This document shows positions 43,832-52,558 of a stretch of 64,000 nt of DNA, one piece after another. The stretch lies in NCBI RefSeq assembly GCF_003050925.1, contig NZ_QAOV01000011.1, positions 147,381 through 211,380 on the forward strand. The letters are read 5' to 3'. The notes beneath the pieces were generated by a model. That model saw nothing but the letters and a program-made list of their open reading frames with translations. It ran no database searches and was not told the DNA's origin. Both the position numbers and the translations under genes were made by a program. The DNA is from Pseudomonas sp. GV085. GTDB taxonomy: Bacteria > Pseudomonadota > Gammaproteobacteria > Pseudomonadales > Pseudomonadaceae. Numbering within the stretch: position 1 is the first letter of the stretch; each line of letters begins with the position of its first letter.

Positions 43832-44620
43832 ATGGGCAATAACGAAACTTCATTGGGCGACTTTGAGTCGACCCTGAAAAAACACGCCGTCGAATTGGTC
43901 GAGAGCCTTGAAAAAGGCAAGTTCGGCGACGCGGTGCAATTGATCCATGAGCTCAACCAGACCCGTGACCGCGGCCTGTATCAGGAAGTGGGCAAGCTCA
44001 CTCGCGAACTGCATAGCGCGATCGTCAATTTCCAGATTGACCCGCACATGCCGCAAGCCGAAGAAGTGTCCCAGATCACCGACGCCACCGAGCGTCTGGG
44101 CTATGTGGTCAAGCTGACCGAGGCCGCGGCCAACCGCACCATGGATCTGGTGGAAAATGCCACGCCGCTGGTCAATGGCCTGGCGGATGAAGCCCAGGCC
44201 TTGAGCGCGGACTGGGGACGGTTCATGCGTCGTGAAGTCGGCGCTGAAGAGTTCCGCGAACTGGCCCGCCGGGTCGACGGGTTCCTGGCGCGCAGCGGTA
44301 CGGACAATCGCGCGGTGTCGGGCAACCTCAACGACATCCTGCTCGCCCAGGATTACCAGGACCTCACGGGACAAGTGATCAAGCGAGTGACCCAGTTGGT
44401 CACCGAAGTCGAAAGCAACCTGCTCAAGCTCGTGCTGATGGCCAGTCAGGTGGACCGCTTTGCGGGCATCGAACATGACCGTGAGGCGATGCTTGCTGAA
44501 AAAGATCCGCAAAAACATCTCTCTCAGGGTGAAGGTCCGCAGATTCATGCCGATAAAAGAGAAGACGTTGTGTCCGGTCAGGACGATGTGGACGATTTGC
44601 TATCCAGCCTGGGATTTTAG
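43832..44620 (+). CDS. cheZ: CheZ CheY-P phosphatase
   Basis: 262 residues from ATG 43832 (GGGGGAGC site before it). The catalytic motif is DYQDLTGQVIKRV near residue 174, with the Asp and Gln of the active site, and the C-terminal CheY-docking peptide DDVDDLLSSLGF is present. CheZ removes the phosphate from CheY. It starts 21 bases after the cheY stop. Confidence 0.96.
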   Translation: MGNNETSLGDFESTLKKHAVELVESLEKGKFGDAVQLIHELNQTRDRGLYQEVGKLTRELHSAIVNFQIDPHMPQAEEVSQITDATERLGYVVKLTEAAANRTMDLVENATPLVNGLADEAQALSADWGRFMRREVGAEEFRELARRVDGFLARSGTDNRAVSGNLNDILLAQDYQDLTGQVIKRVTQLVTEVESNLLKLVLMASQVDRFAGIEHDREAMLAEKDPQKHLSQGEGPQIHADKREDVVSGQDDVDDLLSSLGF

Positions 44621-44646
44621 AATTTTAGGTTTTTTAGGTTTTTAGA
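44613..44646 (+). repeat. Short TTTTAG tandem-like repeats between cheZ and cheA
   Basis: Four TTTTAG units with a period of about eight to nine bases span the end of cheZ and the gap before cheA (TTTTAGAATTTTAGGTTTTT...). The T-rich stretch is unlike the surrounding GC-rich DNA. It could vary by slipped-strand pairing, but it lies mostly outside coding sequence. Confidence 0.6.
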
Positions 44647-44667
44647 CCTGTAGGAGCACCCCCCTTA

Positions 44668-46926
44668 ATGAGCTTCGGCGCCGATGAAGAGATCCTTCAG
44701 GATTTCCTGGTTGAGGCCGGCGAGATTCTAGAGCAACTGTCCGAGCAACTGGTCGAGCTGGAAAGCCGTCCGGATGATGCGGATCTGCTCAATGCAATTT
44801 TTCGCGGTTTTCACACTGTAAAAGGGGGCGCCGGCTTCCTCCAGCTCAACGAGCTGGTGGAGTGCTGCCACATCGCCGAGAACGTGTTCGACATCCTGCG
44901 CAAGGGTGAACGTCGCGTCGACTCGGAACTGATGGACGTGGTTCTCGAAGCGCTGGACGCGGTGAACAGCATGTTCAGCGAGGTCCGCGATCGCGGACCG
45001 ATCACGCCCGCTACACCGGAACTGCTCGCGGCACTGGCCCGTCTGGCCGAGCCGCAATCGGCTGACGAGGTGGCTGCCGTACCTGTCGCCGCCGTGGTCG
45101 AAACGCCTGTGGCTGAAAGCGAGTCGGGCGACATCACCGACAATGAATTCGAACAACTGCTGGACTCGCTGAACGCCGTCAAGGCTCAGGCCGAGGCGCC
45201 GGCGGCGATGTCTGTGCCGGTCAGCAATGCGGCCGCCAGCGACGAAATCACCGATGCCGAGTTCGAGTCGTTGCTCGATCAACTGCACGGCAAGGGCCAG
45301 TTCGCCGTTGACGCGGTGGTCCCGACGCCGGCTGCGCCAGAGGCCCCGAAAGCGGCAGGCGACAGCTCCGATATTACTGACGACGAATTCGAAGCACTGC
45401 TCGACCAACTGCACGGCAAGGGTAACTTCGCTGTCGATGCGCTCGAATCGGCCATTGCTTCTGTGCCGACTCCTGGCGCACCAACCGCTGCAGTGGCCGG
45501 CAGCGATCTGATCAGCGATCACGAATTTGAATCGCTGCTCGACGAGTTGCACGGCAAGGGCAAGTTCAGCGAAGTCGGCAAGGCGACAGTTGCCAGCGGA
45601 TCGAACACGTCCGTTGCCGCGCCGGCCGCGAAGGCGGCGGCACCGAAACCGGTGGCCAAGGCACCCGAGCCAAAAGCCGAAACGCCGGCTGCTGCCGCTG
45701 CACCTGCTATCGCCCGTACTCCGGCCGCGCCACCGGCGGAAAAACCGGCCAGCGAAGCCGAGACCACCGTGCGCGTCGATACCGCGCGTCTCGACGAGAT
45801 CATGAACATGGTCGGCGAGTTGGTGCTGGTGCGTAACCGCCTGGTCCGCCTGGGCCTCAACAGCGGCGACGAAGCCATGTCCAAGGCCGTGTCGAACCTC
45901 GACGTGGTCACGGCCGACCTGCAAACCGCGGTCATGAAGACCCGGATGCAACCGATCAAGAAAGTCTTCGGGCGCTTTCCGCGCCTGGTTCGCGACCTGG
46001 CTCGCCAGCTCAAGAAAGAGATCAACCTGGAACTGGTCGGCGAAGAAACCGACCTCGACAAGAACCTCGTCGAAGCCCTGGCCGACCCGTTGGTCCACTT
46101 GGTGCGCAACGCAGTCGACCACGGCATCGAATCGCCGGAAGAACGCGAAGCCTCGGGCAAGGCCCGGGGCGGCAAGGTCATCCTGGCGGCCGAGCAGGAA
46201 GGCGACCACATCCTGCTGTCGATCTCCGATGACGGCAAAGGCATGGACCCGAACGTCCTGCGTTCCATCGCGGTCAAGCGCGGTGTGATGGACAAGGATG
46301 CGGCGGACCGCCTGAGCGACACCGAGTGCTACAACCTGATCTTCGCCCCGGGTTTCTCGACCAAGACCGAGATCTCCGACGTATCGGGTCGCGGTGTGGG
46401 CATGGACGTGGTGAAAACCAAGATTTCCCAGCTCAACGGCTCGATCAACATCTACTCGGCCAAGGGCCAGGGTTCGAAGATCGTCATCAAGGTGCCGCTG
46501 ACCCTGGCGATCATGCCGACGCTGATGGTCATGCTCGGCAACCAGGCGTTTGCGTTCCCGCTGGTGAACGTCAACGAGATCTTCCACCTCGACCTGTCGA
46601 CCACCAACGTCGTGGACGGCCAGGAAGTGGTGATCGTCCGGGACAAGGCACTGCCATTGTTCTATCTCAAACGCTGGCTGGTCAGCTCCGCCGCTCACGA
46701 AGAGCAGCGCGAAGGCCATGTGGTGATCCTTTCGGTGGGCACGCAGCGGATCGGCTTTGTCGTCGATCAACTGGTGGGCCAGGAAGAAGTGGTCATCAAG
46801 CCATTGGGCAAAATGCTTCAGGGAACGCCGGGGATGTCTGGCGCCACCATCACCGGTGACGGCCGCATCGCGCTGATTCTCGATGTTCCGAGCATGCTCA
46901 AGCGTTACGCCACACGGCGTATTTGA
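44668..46926 (+). CDS. cheA: CheA chemotaxis histidine kinase
   Basis: A 752-residue CheA. The P1 domain carries phospho-histidine H49 in FRGFHTVKGGAGFL. The linker (about residues 150-300) holds four repeats of the form I(T/S)DxEFExLLDxL, three of them extended by HGKGxF, beginning near residues 155, 192, 235 and 280. An Ala/Pro-rich stretch follows, then P3 dimerisation (RLDEIMNMVGELVLVRNRL), P4 ATPase (LVRNAVDHGIESPEER, DDGKGMD and GRGVGMDVVKT) and the CheW-like P5. The repeats may bind the ParP/ParC polar-array proteins encoded downstream (inference). Confidence 0.97.
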   Translation: MSFGADEEILQDFLVEAGEILEQLSEQLVELESRPDDADLLNAIFRGFHTVKGGAGFLQLNELVECCHIAENVFDILRKGERRVDSELMDVVLEALDAVNSMFSEVRDRGPITPATPELLAALARLAEPQSADEVAAVPVAAVVETPVAESESGDITDNEFEQLLDSLNAVKAQAEAPAAMSVPVSNAAASDEITDAEFESLLDQLHGKGQFAVDAVVPTPAAPEAPKAAGDSSDITDDEFEALLDQLHGKGNFAVDALESAIASVPTPGAPTAAVAGSDLISDHEFESLLDELHGKGKFSEVGKATVASGSNTSVAAPAAKAAAPKPVAKAPEPKAETPAAAAAPAIARTPAAPPAEKPASEAETTVRVDTARLDEIMNMVGELVLVRNRLVRLGLNSGDEAMSKAVSNLDVVTADLQTAVMKTRMQPIKKVFGRFPRLVRDLARQLKKEINLELVGEETDLDKNLVEALADPLVHLVRNAVDHGIESPEEREASGKARGGKVILAAEQEGDHILLSISDDGKGMDPNVLRSIAVKRGVMDKDAADRLSDTECYNLIFAPGFSTKTEISDVSGRGVGMDVVKTKISQLNGSINIYSAKGQGSKIVIKVPLTLAIMPTLMVMLGNQAFAFPLVNVNEIFHLDLSTTNVVDGQEVVIVRDKALPLFYLKRWLVSSAAHEEQREGHVVILSVGTQRIGFVVDQLVGQEEVVIKPLGKMLQGTPGMSGATITGDGRIALILDVPSMLKRYATRRI

Positions 46927-46932
46927 TTCTGG

Positions 46933-46959
46933 TGGAGCGGGGCGCCTGGCCTCGCTCCA
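46933..46959 (+). other. Hairpin between cheA and cheB
   Basis: TGGAGCGGGGC (46933-46943) pairs with GCCTCGCTCCA (46949-46959) over 11 positions with one G-T and a five-base loop. There is no T-run, and the cheB ribosome site lies seven bases further on. It may limit degradation or modulate cheB translation. Confidence 0.5.
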
Positions 46960-46974
46960 TCTAATGGAGTGTTT

Positions 46975-48111
46975 ATGGCAGTCAAAGTCCTGGTGGTGGA
47001 CGATTCGGGGTTTTTCCGCCGCCGCGTTTCGGAAATTCTTTCAGCGGATTCCAATATCCAGGTCGTCGGCACGGCGACCAACGGCAAAGAGGCGATCGAT
47101 CAGGCGCTGGCCCTCAAGCCCGACGTGATCACCATGGACTACGAGATGCCGATGATGGACGGCATCACTGCCGTACGGCACATCATGCAACGCTGCCCGA
47201 CCCCGGTCCTGATGTTCTCCTCGCTGACCCATGAAGGCGCCCGCGTCACCCTCGATGCGCTGGATGCCGGCGCGGTGGACTTCCTGCCGAAAAACTTCGA
47301 AGACATCTCGCGCAACCCCGAGAAGGTCAAGCAACTGCTGTGCGAAAAGATCCTCAGCATTGCGCGCAGCAATCGTCGGGTCAGCACTTACAGCGCTCCG
47401 GCTCCTGTGGCCGCACCCGCTCCAACACCTGCGCCTTCGAGCGTCGGCAGTTACGGCAGCAGCGCGCCCGTGCGTCCGGCACCGGCACTGGCACCGATTC
47501 CGGCGCGTACACATGCGGCCACTGCGTCGTCGCCCGCGCCAAAACGCAAGGCCTACAAACTGGTGGCCATCGGTACGTCCACCGGCGGCCCGGTTGCCCT
47601 GCAGCGGGTGTTGACCCAATTGCCGGCCAGCTTCCCGGCCCCGATCGTGCTGGTTCAACACATGCCGGCCGCCTTCACCAAGGCTTTCGCCGAGCGCCTG
47701 GACAAGCTCTGCCGCATCAGCGTCAAGGAAGCCGAGGATGGCGACATCCTGCGACCGGGCCTGGCGCTGCTGGCGCCGGGTGGCAAGCAGATGATGGTCG
47801 ACGGCCGCGGTGCGGTGAAAATCCTCCCGGGTGACGAGCGTCTGAATTACAAGCCGTGCGTGGACATCACCTTCGGTTCGGCAGCCAAGTCCTATGGCGA
47901 CAAAGTTCTGGCGGTCGTGCTGACCGGCATGGGCGCCGACGGCCGTGAAGGCGCGCGTATGCTCAAGCAGGGCGGCAGTTCGATCTGGGCACAGGACGAA
48001 GCCAGTTGCGTGATCTACGGCATGCCGATGGCCATCGTCAAAGCCGAGCTCGCCGACGCGGTGTACAGCCTCGATGACATTGGCAAGCACCTGGTCGAGG
48101 CCTGTATCTGA
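46975..48111 (+). CDS. cheB: CheB chemoreceptor methylesterase
   Basis: 378 residues from ATG 46975 (TGGAG site five bases before). The receiver domain has D55 in ITMDYEMPMMDGITAV. A Pro/Ala-rich linker (about residues 140-185) leads to the methylesterase domain, with the catalytic Ser in AIGTSTGGPVALQ, His in VLVQHMPAAFTKAF and Asp in GMGADGREGARML. CheB demethylates receptors for adaptation. Its stop overlaps the motC start by one base. Confidence 0.97.
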   Translation: MAVKVLVVDDSGFFRRRVSEILSADSNIQVVGTATNGKEAIDQALALKPDVITMDYEMPMMDGITAVRHIMQRCPTPVLMFSSLTHEGARVTLDALDAGAVDFLPKNFEDISRNPEKVKQLLCEKILSIARSNRRVSTYSAPAPVAAPAPTPAPSSVGSYGSSAPVRPAPALAPIPARTHAATASSPAPKRKAYKLVAIGTSTGGPVALQRVLTQLPASFPAPIVLVQHMPAAFTKAFAERLDKLCRISVKEAEDGDILRPGLALLAPGGKQMMVDGRGAVKILPGDERLNYKPCVDITFGSAAKSYGDKVLAVVLTGMGADGREGARMLKQGGSSIWAQDEASCVIYGMPMAIVKAELADAVYSLDDIGKHLVEACI

Positions 48112-48851
48112 TGGATGTTCTAAGCCTGATCGGCATCATCATGGCCTTCGTCGCCATCATCGGCGGCAACTACCTCGAAGGCGGTCATCTCGGCGCCCTG
48201 GCCAACGGCCCGGCAGCGCTGATCGTGCTGGGCGGCACCATTGGCGCCGCGCTGTTGCAATCGCCGATGAGTGCCTTCAAGCGTGCGATGCAGATCCTTG
48301 CCTGGATCCTGTTCCCGCCTCGCGTTGACCTGGCCGGTGGCATCGACCGCGTGGTGAACTGGAGCCTGACCGCCCGCAAGGAAGGCCTGCTGGGCCTTGA
48401 AGGTATCGCCGACGCCGAGCCCGACAACTACGCGCGCAAAGGCCTGCAACTGCTGGTCGACGGTGCCGAGCCGGAAGCGATCCGCAGCATTCTGGAAGTG
48501 GATTTCTACACCCAGGAGAGCCGCGATGTCGAAGCGGCCAAGGTCTTCGAAAGCATGGGCGGTTACGCGCCGACCATCGGCATCATCGGTGCGGTGATGG
48601 GCCTGATTCACGTCATGGGCAACCTGGGTGATCCGTCGCAACTGGGTAACGGCATCGCCGTGGCCTTCGTCGCCACCATCTACGGCGTGGCCAGTGCCAA
48701 CCTGGTGCTGCTGCCGATTGCCGCCAAACTCAAATCCATCGCGTTGCGTCAGTCGCGTTATCGCGAAATGCTGCTGGAGGGGCTGCTGTCGATTGCCGAA
48801 GGTGAAAACCCTCGTTCCATTGAGTTGAAGCTTCAGGGCTTCATGGATTAA
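48111..48851 (+). CDS. motC: MotC stator protein (MotA family)
   Basis: A 246-residue MotA/PomA-type protein with four membrane helices (LIGIIMAFVAIIGGNYLEGG, the following helix, and the pair around GIIGAVMGLIHVMGNL and GIAVAFVATIYGVASANLVLLPIAA) and a cytoplasmic charged loop. With MotD it forms the second Pseudomonas stator, used mainly in swarming or viscous conditions. It shares the last base with cheB, and motD follows 12 bases later. Confidence 0.96.
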   Translation: MDVLSLIGIIMAFVAIIGGNYLEGGHLGALANGPAALIVLGGTIGAALLQSPMSAFKRAMQILAWILFPPRVDLAGGIDRVVNWSLTARKEGLLGLEGIADAEPDNYARKGLQLLVDGAEPEAIRSILEVDFYTQESRDVEAAKVFESMGGYAPTIGIIGAVMGLIHVMGNLGDPSQLGNGIAVAFVATIYGVASANLVLLPIAAKLKSIALRQSRYREMLLEGLLSIAEGENPRSIELKLQGFMD

Positions 48852-48863
48852 GGGAAAAAACTA

Positions 48864-49754
48864 ATGGCCCGTCGTCGCCAGCAAGAAGAGCATGTAAACC
48901 ATGAACGCTGGCTGGTGTCCTACGCGGACTTCATCACCCTGCTGTTCGCCTTTTTCGTGGTGATGTACTCGATCTCGTCGATCAATGAAGGCAAGTACAA
49001 GGTCATTTCCGAAGCGCTGATCGGCGTCTTCACCGATTCCGATCGTTCGCTCAAGCCGATCCCCATCGGTGACGAGCGGCCGAAGACCGTGACCCCGGCC
49101 AAGCCGCTGGTCAAGGACAGTGACCAGGTCGATGCCGGTGTCGCCGGCGCCAGCGATCCGCTCAAAAGCATCGCCGACGACATCAGTGCGGCGTTCGGTG
49201 ATCTGATCAGCTCCAACCAGATGACTGTGCGCGGCAACGAGCTGTGGGTCGAGATCGAGCTCAATTCCAGCCTGTTGTTCGGCAGCGGCGACGCCATGCC
49301 CAGCGACATCGCGTTCAACATCATCGACAAGGTTGCGGCGATCCTGAAGCCATTCGACAACCCGATTCATGTCGAAGGCTTCACCGACGACCAACCGATC
49401 CGCACGGCGCAGTACCCGACCAACTGGGAACTGTCTTCGGCCCGCTCGGCCAGCATCGTGCGCATGCTGGCGATGCAGGGCGTGAACCCTGGTCGCCTGG
49501 CGTCGGTGGGCTACGGCGAGTTTCAGCCGGTGGCCAACAATGCCACGGCTGAAGGCCGCGCACGCAACCGTCGCGTGGTGCTGGTGGTGTCGCGCAACCT
49601 CGATGTGCGTCGCAGCCTGACCGGCACCGGAACCGCCCATGCGCAACCGGATGCCGCATTGAAGCGTGCTGGCACACAAACTGCACCGACCCCGGTCAAG
49701 TCGCCGGTACGAGAGAGCGCCGTCAATTCTCCGTCGCCCGCATTAATACGTTGA
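48864..49754 (+). CDS. motD: MotD stator protein (MotB family)
   Basis: A 296-residue MotB-like protein. A single N-terminal membrane helix with the ion-binding Asp (WLVSYADFITLLFAFFVVMY) is followed by a linker and the OmpA-like peptidoglycan-binding domain (IHVEGFTDDQPI and SSARSASIVRMLAMQGVNPGRL). In P. aeruginosa MotD has been linked to c-di-GMP control through FlgZ acting on MotCD. The C-terminal tail after about residue 250 is Ala/Pro/Thr-rich and less conserved. Confidence 0.96.
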   Translation: MARRRQQEEHVNHERWLVSYADFITLLFAFFVVMYSISSINEGKYKVISEALIGVFTDSDRSLKPIPIGDERPKTVTPAKPLVKDSDQVDAGVAGASDPLKSIADDISAAFGDLISSNQMTVRGNELWVEIELNSSLLFGSGDAMPSDIAFNIIDKVAAILKPFDNPIHVEGFTDDQPIRTAQYPTNWELSSARSASIVRMLAMQGVNPGRLASVGYGEFQPVANNATAEGRARNRRVVLVVSRNLDVRRSLTGTGTAHAQPDAALKRAGTQTAPTPVKSPVRESAVNSPSPALIR

Positions 49755-49797
49755 GCTATTTCTCGGTCGATCCGTTCGGCCGGGAGGAACAATCCGA

Positions 49798-50586
49798 ATG
49801 AGAGTCTGGGCAGTCGCCAATCAAAAGGGTGGTGTCGGTAAAACCACTTCCTCCATCGCTTTAGCCGGTTTACTGGCGGAGGCGGGCAAGCGTGTGGTCG
49901 TGGTCGATCTCGACCCCCACGGCTCGATGACCAGCTACTTCGGCTACGACCCCGACAGCCTGGAGCACAGCAACTACGACCTGTTCCTGCACAAGGGCAA
50001 CGTGCCGCAAGGTCTGCCGGGTCAATTGCTACTGTCGACCAGTGACGAACGCATTTCCCTGTTGCCGTCCAGCACCGCGCTGGCCACCCTTGAACGCCAG
50101 TCGCCGGGGCAGAGCGGTCTGGGCCTGGTGATTGCCAAGAGCCTGGCGCAACTGTGGCAGGACTACGATTACGCCGTGATCGACAGCCCGCCATTGCTCG
50201 GTGTGCTGATGGTCAATGCCTTGGCGGCGAGCCAGCAACTGGTGATCCCGGTGCAGACCGAACACCTGGCGGTCAAAGGCCTTGAGCGTATGGTCAACAC
50301 CCTGGCGATGATCAACCGCTCGCGCAAACAGGCGTTGCCCTTCACCATCGTGCCGACCCTGTTTGACCGCCGCACCCAGGCCTCCCTCGGAACCTTGCGC
50401 GTGCTGCGCGACAAATTCCCCGACGAAATCTGGCAAGGCTATATCCCGGTGGACACGCGCCTGCGCGATGCCAGCCGCGCCGGTCTGACGCCTTCGCAAT
50501 TCGACGGCAAGAGCCGTGGCGTTCTCGCTTACCGCGCGTTGCTCAAGCATCTGCTGGCGGCACAACTCGTTCCGCAGGTGGCGTGA
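49798..50586 (+). CDS. parC: ParC-like ParA-family ATPase for polar chemotaxis arrays
   Basis: A 262-residue ParA-type ATPase with N-terminal deviant Walker A ANQKGGVGKTTSSIALAGLL, VVDLDPHGSMTSYFGY and AVIDSPPLLGVLMVNAL. ParA homologues directly before parP and cheW in polarly flagellated bacteria (ParC in Vibrio, and the Pseudomonas equivalents) place and inherit the chemoreceptor array at the pole. It is not the chromosome ParA, judging by context. A REP pair separates it from parP. Confidence 0.9.
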   Translation: MRVWAVANQKGGVGKTTSSIALAGLLAEAGKRVVVVDLDPHGSMTSYFGYDPDSLEHSNYDLFLHKGNVPQGLPGQLLLSTSDERISLLPSSTALATLERQSPGQSGLGLVIAKSLAQLWQDYDYAVIDSPPLLGVLMVNALAASQQLVIPVQTEHLAVKGLERMVNTLAMINRSRKQALPFTIVPTLFDRRTQASLGTLRVLRDKFPDEIWQGYIPVDTRLRDASRAGLTPSQFDGKSRGVLAYRALLKHLLAAQLVPQVA

Positions 50587-50602
50587 GATGAATTCAATCC
50601 CT

Positions 50603-50697
50603 GTAGGAGCTGCCGCAGGCTGCGATCTTTTGATCCCGCTTTGCGGCGTCTTTGAAAAGATCAAGATCAAAAGATCGCAGCCTTCGGCAGCTCCTAC
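50603..50697. repeat. Inverted REP pair between parC and parP
   Basis: Two 33-base arms (50603-50635 and 50665-50697) are inverted copies with one mismatch and carry the cores GTAGGAGCTGCCGCAGG and GCTGCGATCTTTTGATC. The same REP family occurs at 28339-28384 and 63916-64000. The right arm ends 12 bases before the parP start codon. Confidence 0.92.
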
Positions 50698-50709
50698 GAT
50701 GGTGTGCGC

Positions 50710-51633
50710 ATGAATCGGCCGGTGAAGGTCACCTCGCGCCCGCAATTGGCGCTGCAGTCGTATCTGGACGCCTTGCTGCAGGACGCAACCGAGGAGTTGC
50801 CGCCAGAAGTCGAGGCGCTGCCCGAGGTTGAAGCGGCGCTGGATGAGTTCCAGGCCGCCGTGCTCGAAGAGCAGGCTCGTGATGCGCAAAAACCAGCAGT
50901 GGCTGCTGCCCCCGTCGTTGTGCCAATGGCAAAAGCACCAGTGGCCGTGATCGAAGCGCCGGCACCGGTCCTGGCGCCGGTATCGACCATCGCGCCGTTG
51001 CTGCAAACACTGGTGGCGCCTGTCGCCGAAGTGCAGCCTGCACCAGAGCCTGTGGCGCTCGAGGTGCAGCCGACTCTGGTGGCGCCGGTGGTCGAAGTGC
51101 ATCTGCCACCCGCAAACACGCCGCCACCGGTACAAACCGACGGTCGTCCGTCCTGGGCTGCCGAACCCTTCGAATGCCTGCTGTTCGATGTCGCCGGGTT
51201 GACCCTGGCGGTGCCGCTGGTGTGCCTGGGCTCGATTTACTCCCTGGCCGGTCACGAGCTGACGCCGTTGTTCGGCCAGCCGGAATGGTTCCTGGGCATC
51301 CTGCCGAGTCAGGCGGGCAACCTGAAAGTGCTGGATACCGCGCGTTGGGTCATGCCCGACCGTTACCGCGACGATTTCAAGCAGGGTCTGCAATACGTGA
51401 TTTCGGTGCAAGGCTACGAGTGGGGGTTGGCGGTGCATCAGGTCAGCCGCTCGTTGCGCCTGGACCCGAATGAAATCAAATGGAGAAGTCACCGAGGCCA
51501 GCGGCCATGGCTCGCCGGCACGGTGATTGAACACATGTGCGCCTTGCTTGACGTTTCCGCGCTGGCCGAGTTGATCGCCAGCGGCGGGGCAAAGCACATG
51601 GGCGGCCACAAGCCGACCCACAAAACTACATAA
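50710..51633 (+). CDS. parP: ParP-like CheW-domain protein
   Basis: 307 residues from ATG 50710; a GTG at 50704 is the alternative. The N-terminal region is acidic and then a long Ala/Pro/Val linker (about residues 60-145) precedes a CheW-like AIF domain (FECLLFDVAGLTLAVPLVCLGSIY and GYEWGLAVHQVSRSLRLDPNEIKWR). In Vibrio, ParP binds ParC and CheA and keeps CheA in the polar array. No strong ribosome site is visible, since a REP arm ends just upstream. Confidence 0.9.
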   Translation: MNRPVKVTSRPQLALQSYLDALLQDATEELPPEVEALPEVEAALDEFQAAVLEEQARDAQKPAVAAAPVVVPMAKAPVAVIEAPAPVLAPVSTIAPLLQTLVAPVAEVQPAPEPVALEVQPTLVAPVVEVHLPPANTPPPVQTDGRPSWAAEPFECLLFDVAGLTLAVPLVCLGSIYSLAGHELTPLFGQPEWFLGILPSQAGNLKVLDTARWVMPDRYRDDFKQGLQYVISVQGYEWGLAVHQVSRSLRLDPNEIKWRSHRGQRPWLAGTVIEHMCALLDVSALAELIASGGAKHMGGHKPTHKTT

Positions 51634-51675
51634 CAGAACAACACCGCCAAGGCGGTTTCTTGAGGGGATCAGGGT

Positions 51676-52161
51676 ATGAATGACAAGGCGACGGCGGCAA
51701 AGGGTTCCGAAGATCCGATCCTGCAATGGGTCACCTTCAAGCTGGACAACGAGACCTACGGCATCAACGTGATGCGCGTCCAGGAAGTCCTGCGCTACAC
51801 CGAAATCGCCCCGGTCCCTGGTGCCCCGAGTTACGTGCTGGGCATCATCAACCTGCGCGGCAACGTCGTCACCGTGATCGACACCCGCCAGCGCTTCGGC
51901 CTGATGAATGCCGAGATCAGCGACAACACCCGTATCGTCATCATCGAAGCCGACAAGCAGGTGGTCGGGATCATGGTCGACAGCGTGGCCGAAGTGGTTT
52001 ACCTGCGTCAGTCGGAAATCGAAACCGCGCCGAACGTGGGTAACGAAGAGTCCGCCAAGTTCATTCAAGGCGTGTGCAACAAGAACAACGAATTGCTCAT
52101 CCTGGTCGAGCTCGACAAGATGATGAGCGAAGAAGAATGGTCGGAACTGGAGAGTATCTGA
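51676..52161 (+). CDS. cheW: CheW chemotaxis coupling protein
   Basis: A 161-residue CheW, the adaptor between receptors and CheA. The core is clear: ITYGINVMRVQEV-type start (DNETYGINVMRVQEVLRYTE), PGAPSYVLGIINLRGNVVTVID and the Arg in INLRG. It begins after a GGGGATCAGGG site and is followed directly by the DUF2802 gene. Length is normal. Confidence 0.97.
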   Translation: MNDKATAAKGSEDPILQWVTFKLDNETYGINVMRVQEVLRYTEIAPVPGAPSYVLGIINLRGNVVTVIDTRQRFGLMNAEISDNTRIVIIEADKQVVGIMVDSVAEVVYLRQSEIETAPNVGNEESAKFIQGVCNKNNELLILVELDKMMSEEEWSELESI

Positions 52162-52554
52162 TTGATTCTCGAGGTTGCGGTCATTGTCCTGTTCCTGTTC
52201 TGGGCAGGCACGCTGGCAATGTTCCTGGCGTACATTCGCAGTCAAAAGCAGATCGCCGCGCAACAGGCCAAGGGTAATGCGCTGCGTGATCAGCGCATCA
52301 AGGACCTGGGCAAGCGTGTCGACGATTACCAGAACGCTAATGTGCGCATGGGCGAAGACCTGCATGAACTGCGCGCGGTGGTCGGGCCGTTGCCGGACAA
52401 ACTCGCTCAGCTGGAACAACGCGACCCCTCAAGCCTGTCGTTCGCCCAAGCAGCGCGACTGGTCGGAATGGGCGCCAGCGTCAACGAACTGACCCAGTCC
52501 TGCGGCCTGACCCAGGCTGAGGCGGAGTTGATGAGCAAGTTGCACAAGAACTGA
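52162..52554 (+). CDS. DUF2802 membrane-anchored protein
   Basis: A 130-residue protein starting at TTG 52162 immediately after the cheW stop. One N-terminal membrane helix (ILEVAVIVLFLFWAGTLAMFL) is followed by a charged coiled region (KQIAAQQAKGNALRDQRIKDL) and a C-terminal HTH-like segment (VNELTQSCGLTQAEAELMSKL). Homologues with the same order sit after cheW in other pseudomonads and polarly flagellated gammaproteobacteria. Its function is not established to my knowledge; a link to array or motor function is inferred from position. Confidence 0.85.
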   Translation: MILEVAVIVLFLFWAGTLAMFLAYIRSQKQIAAQQAKGNALRDQRIKDLGKRVDDYQNANVRMGEDLHELRAVVGPLPDKLAQLEQRDPSSLSFAQAARLVGMGASVNELTQSCGLTQAEAELMSKLHKN

Positions 52555-52558
52555 CGGC

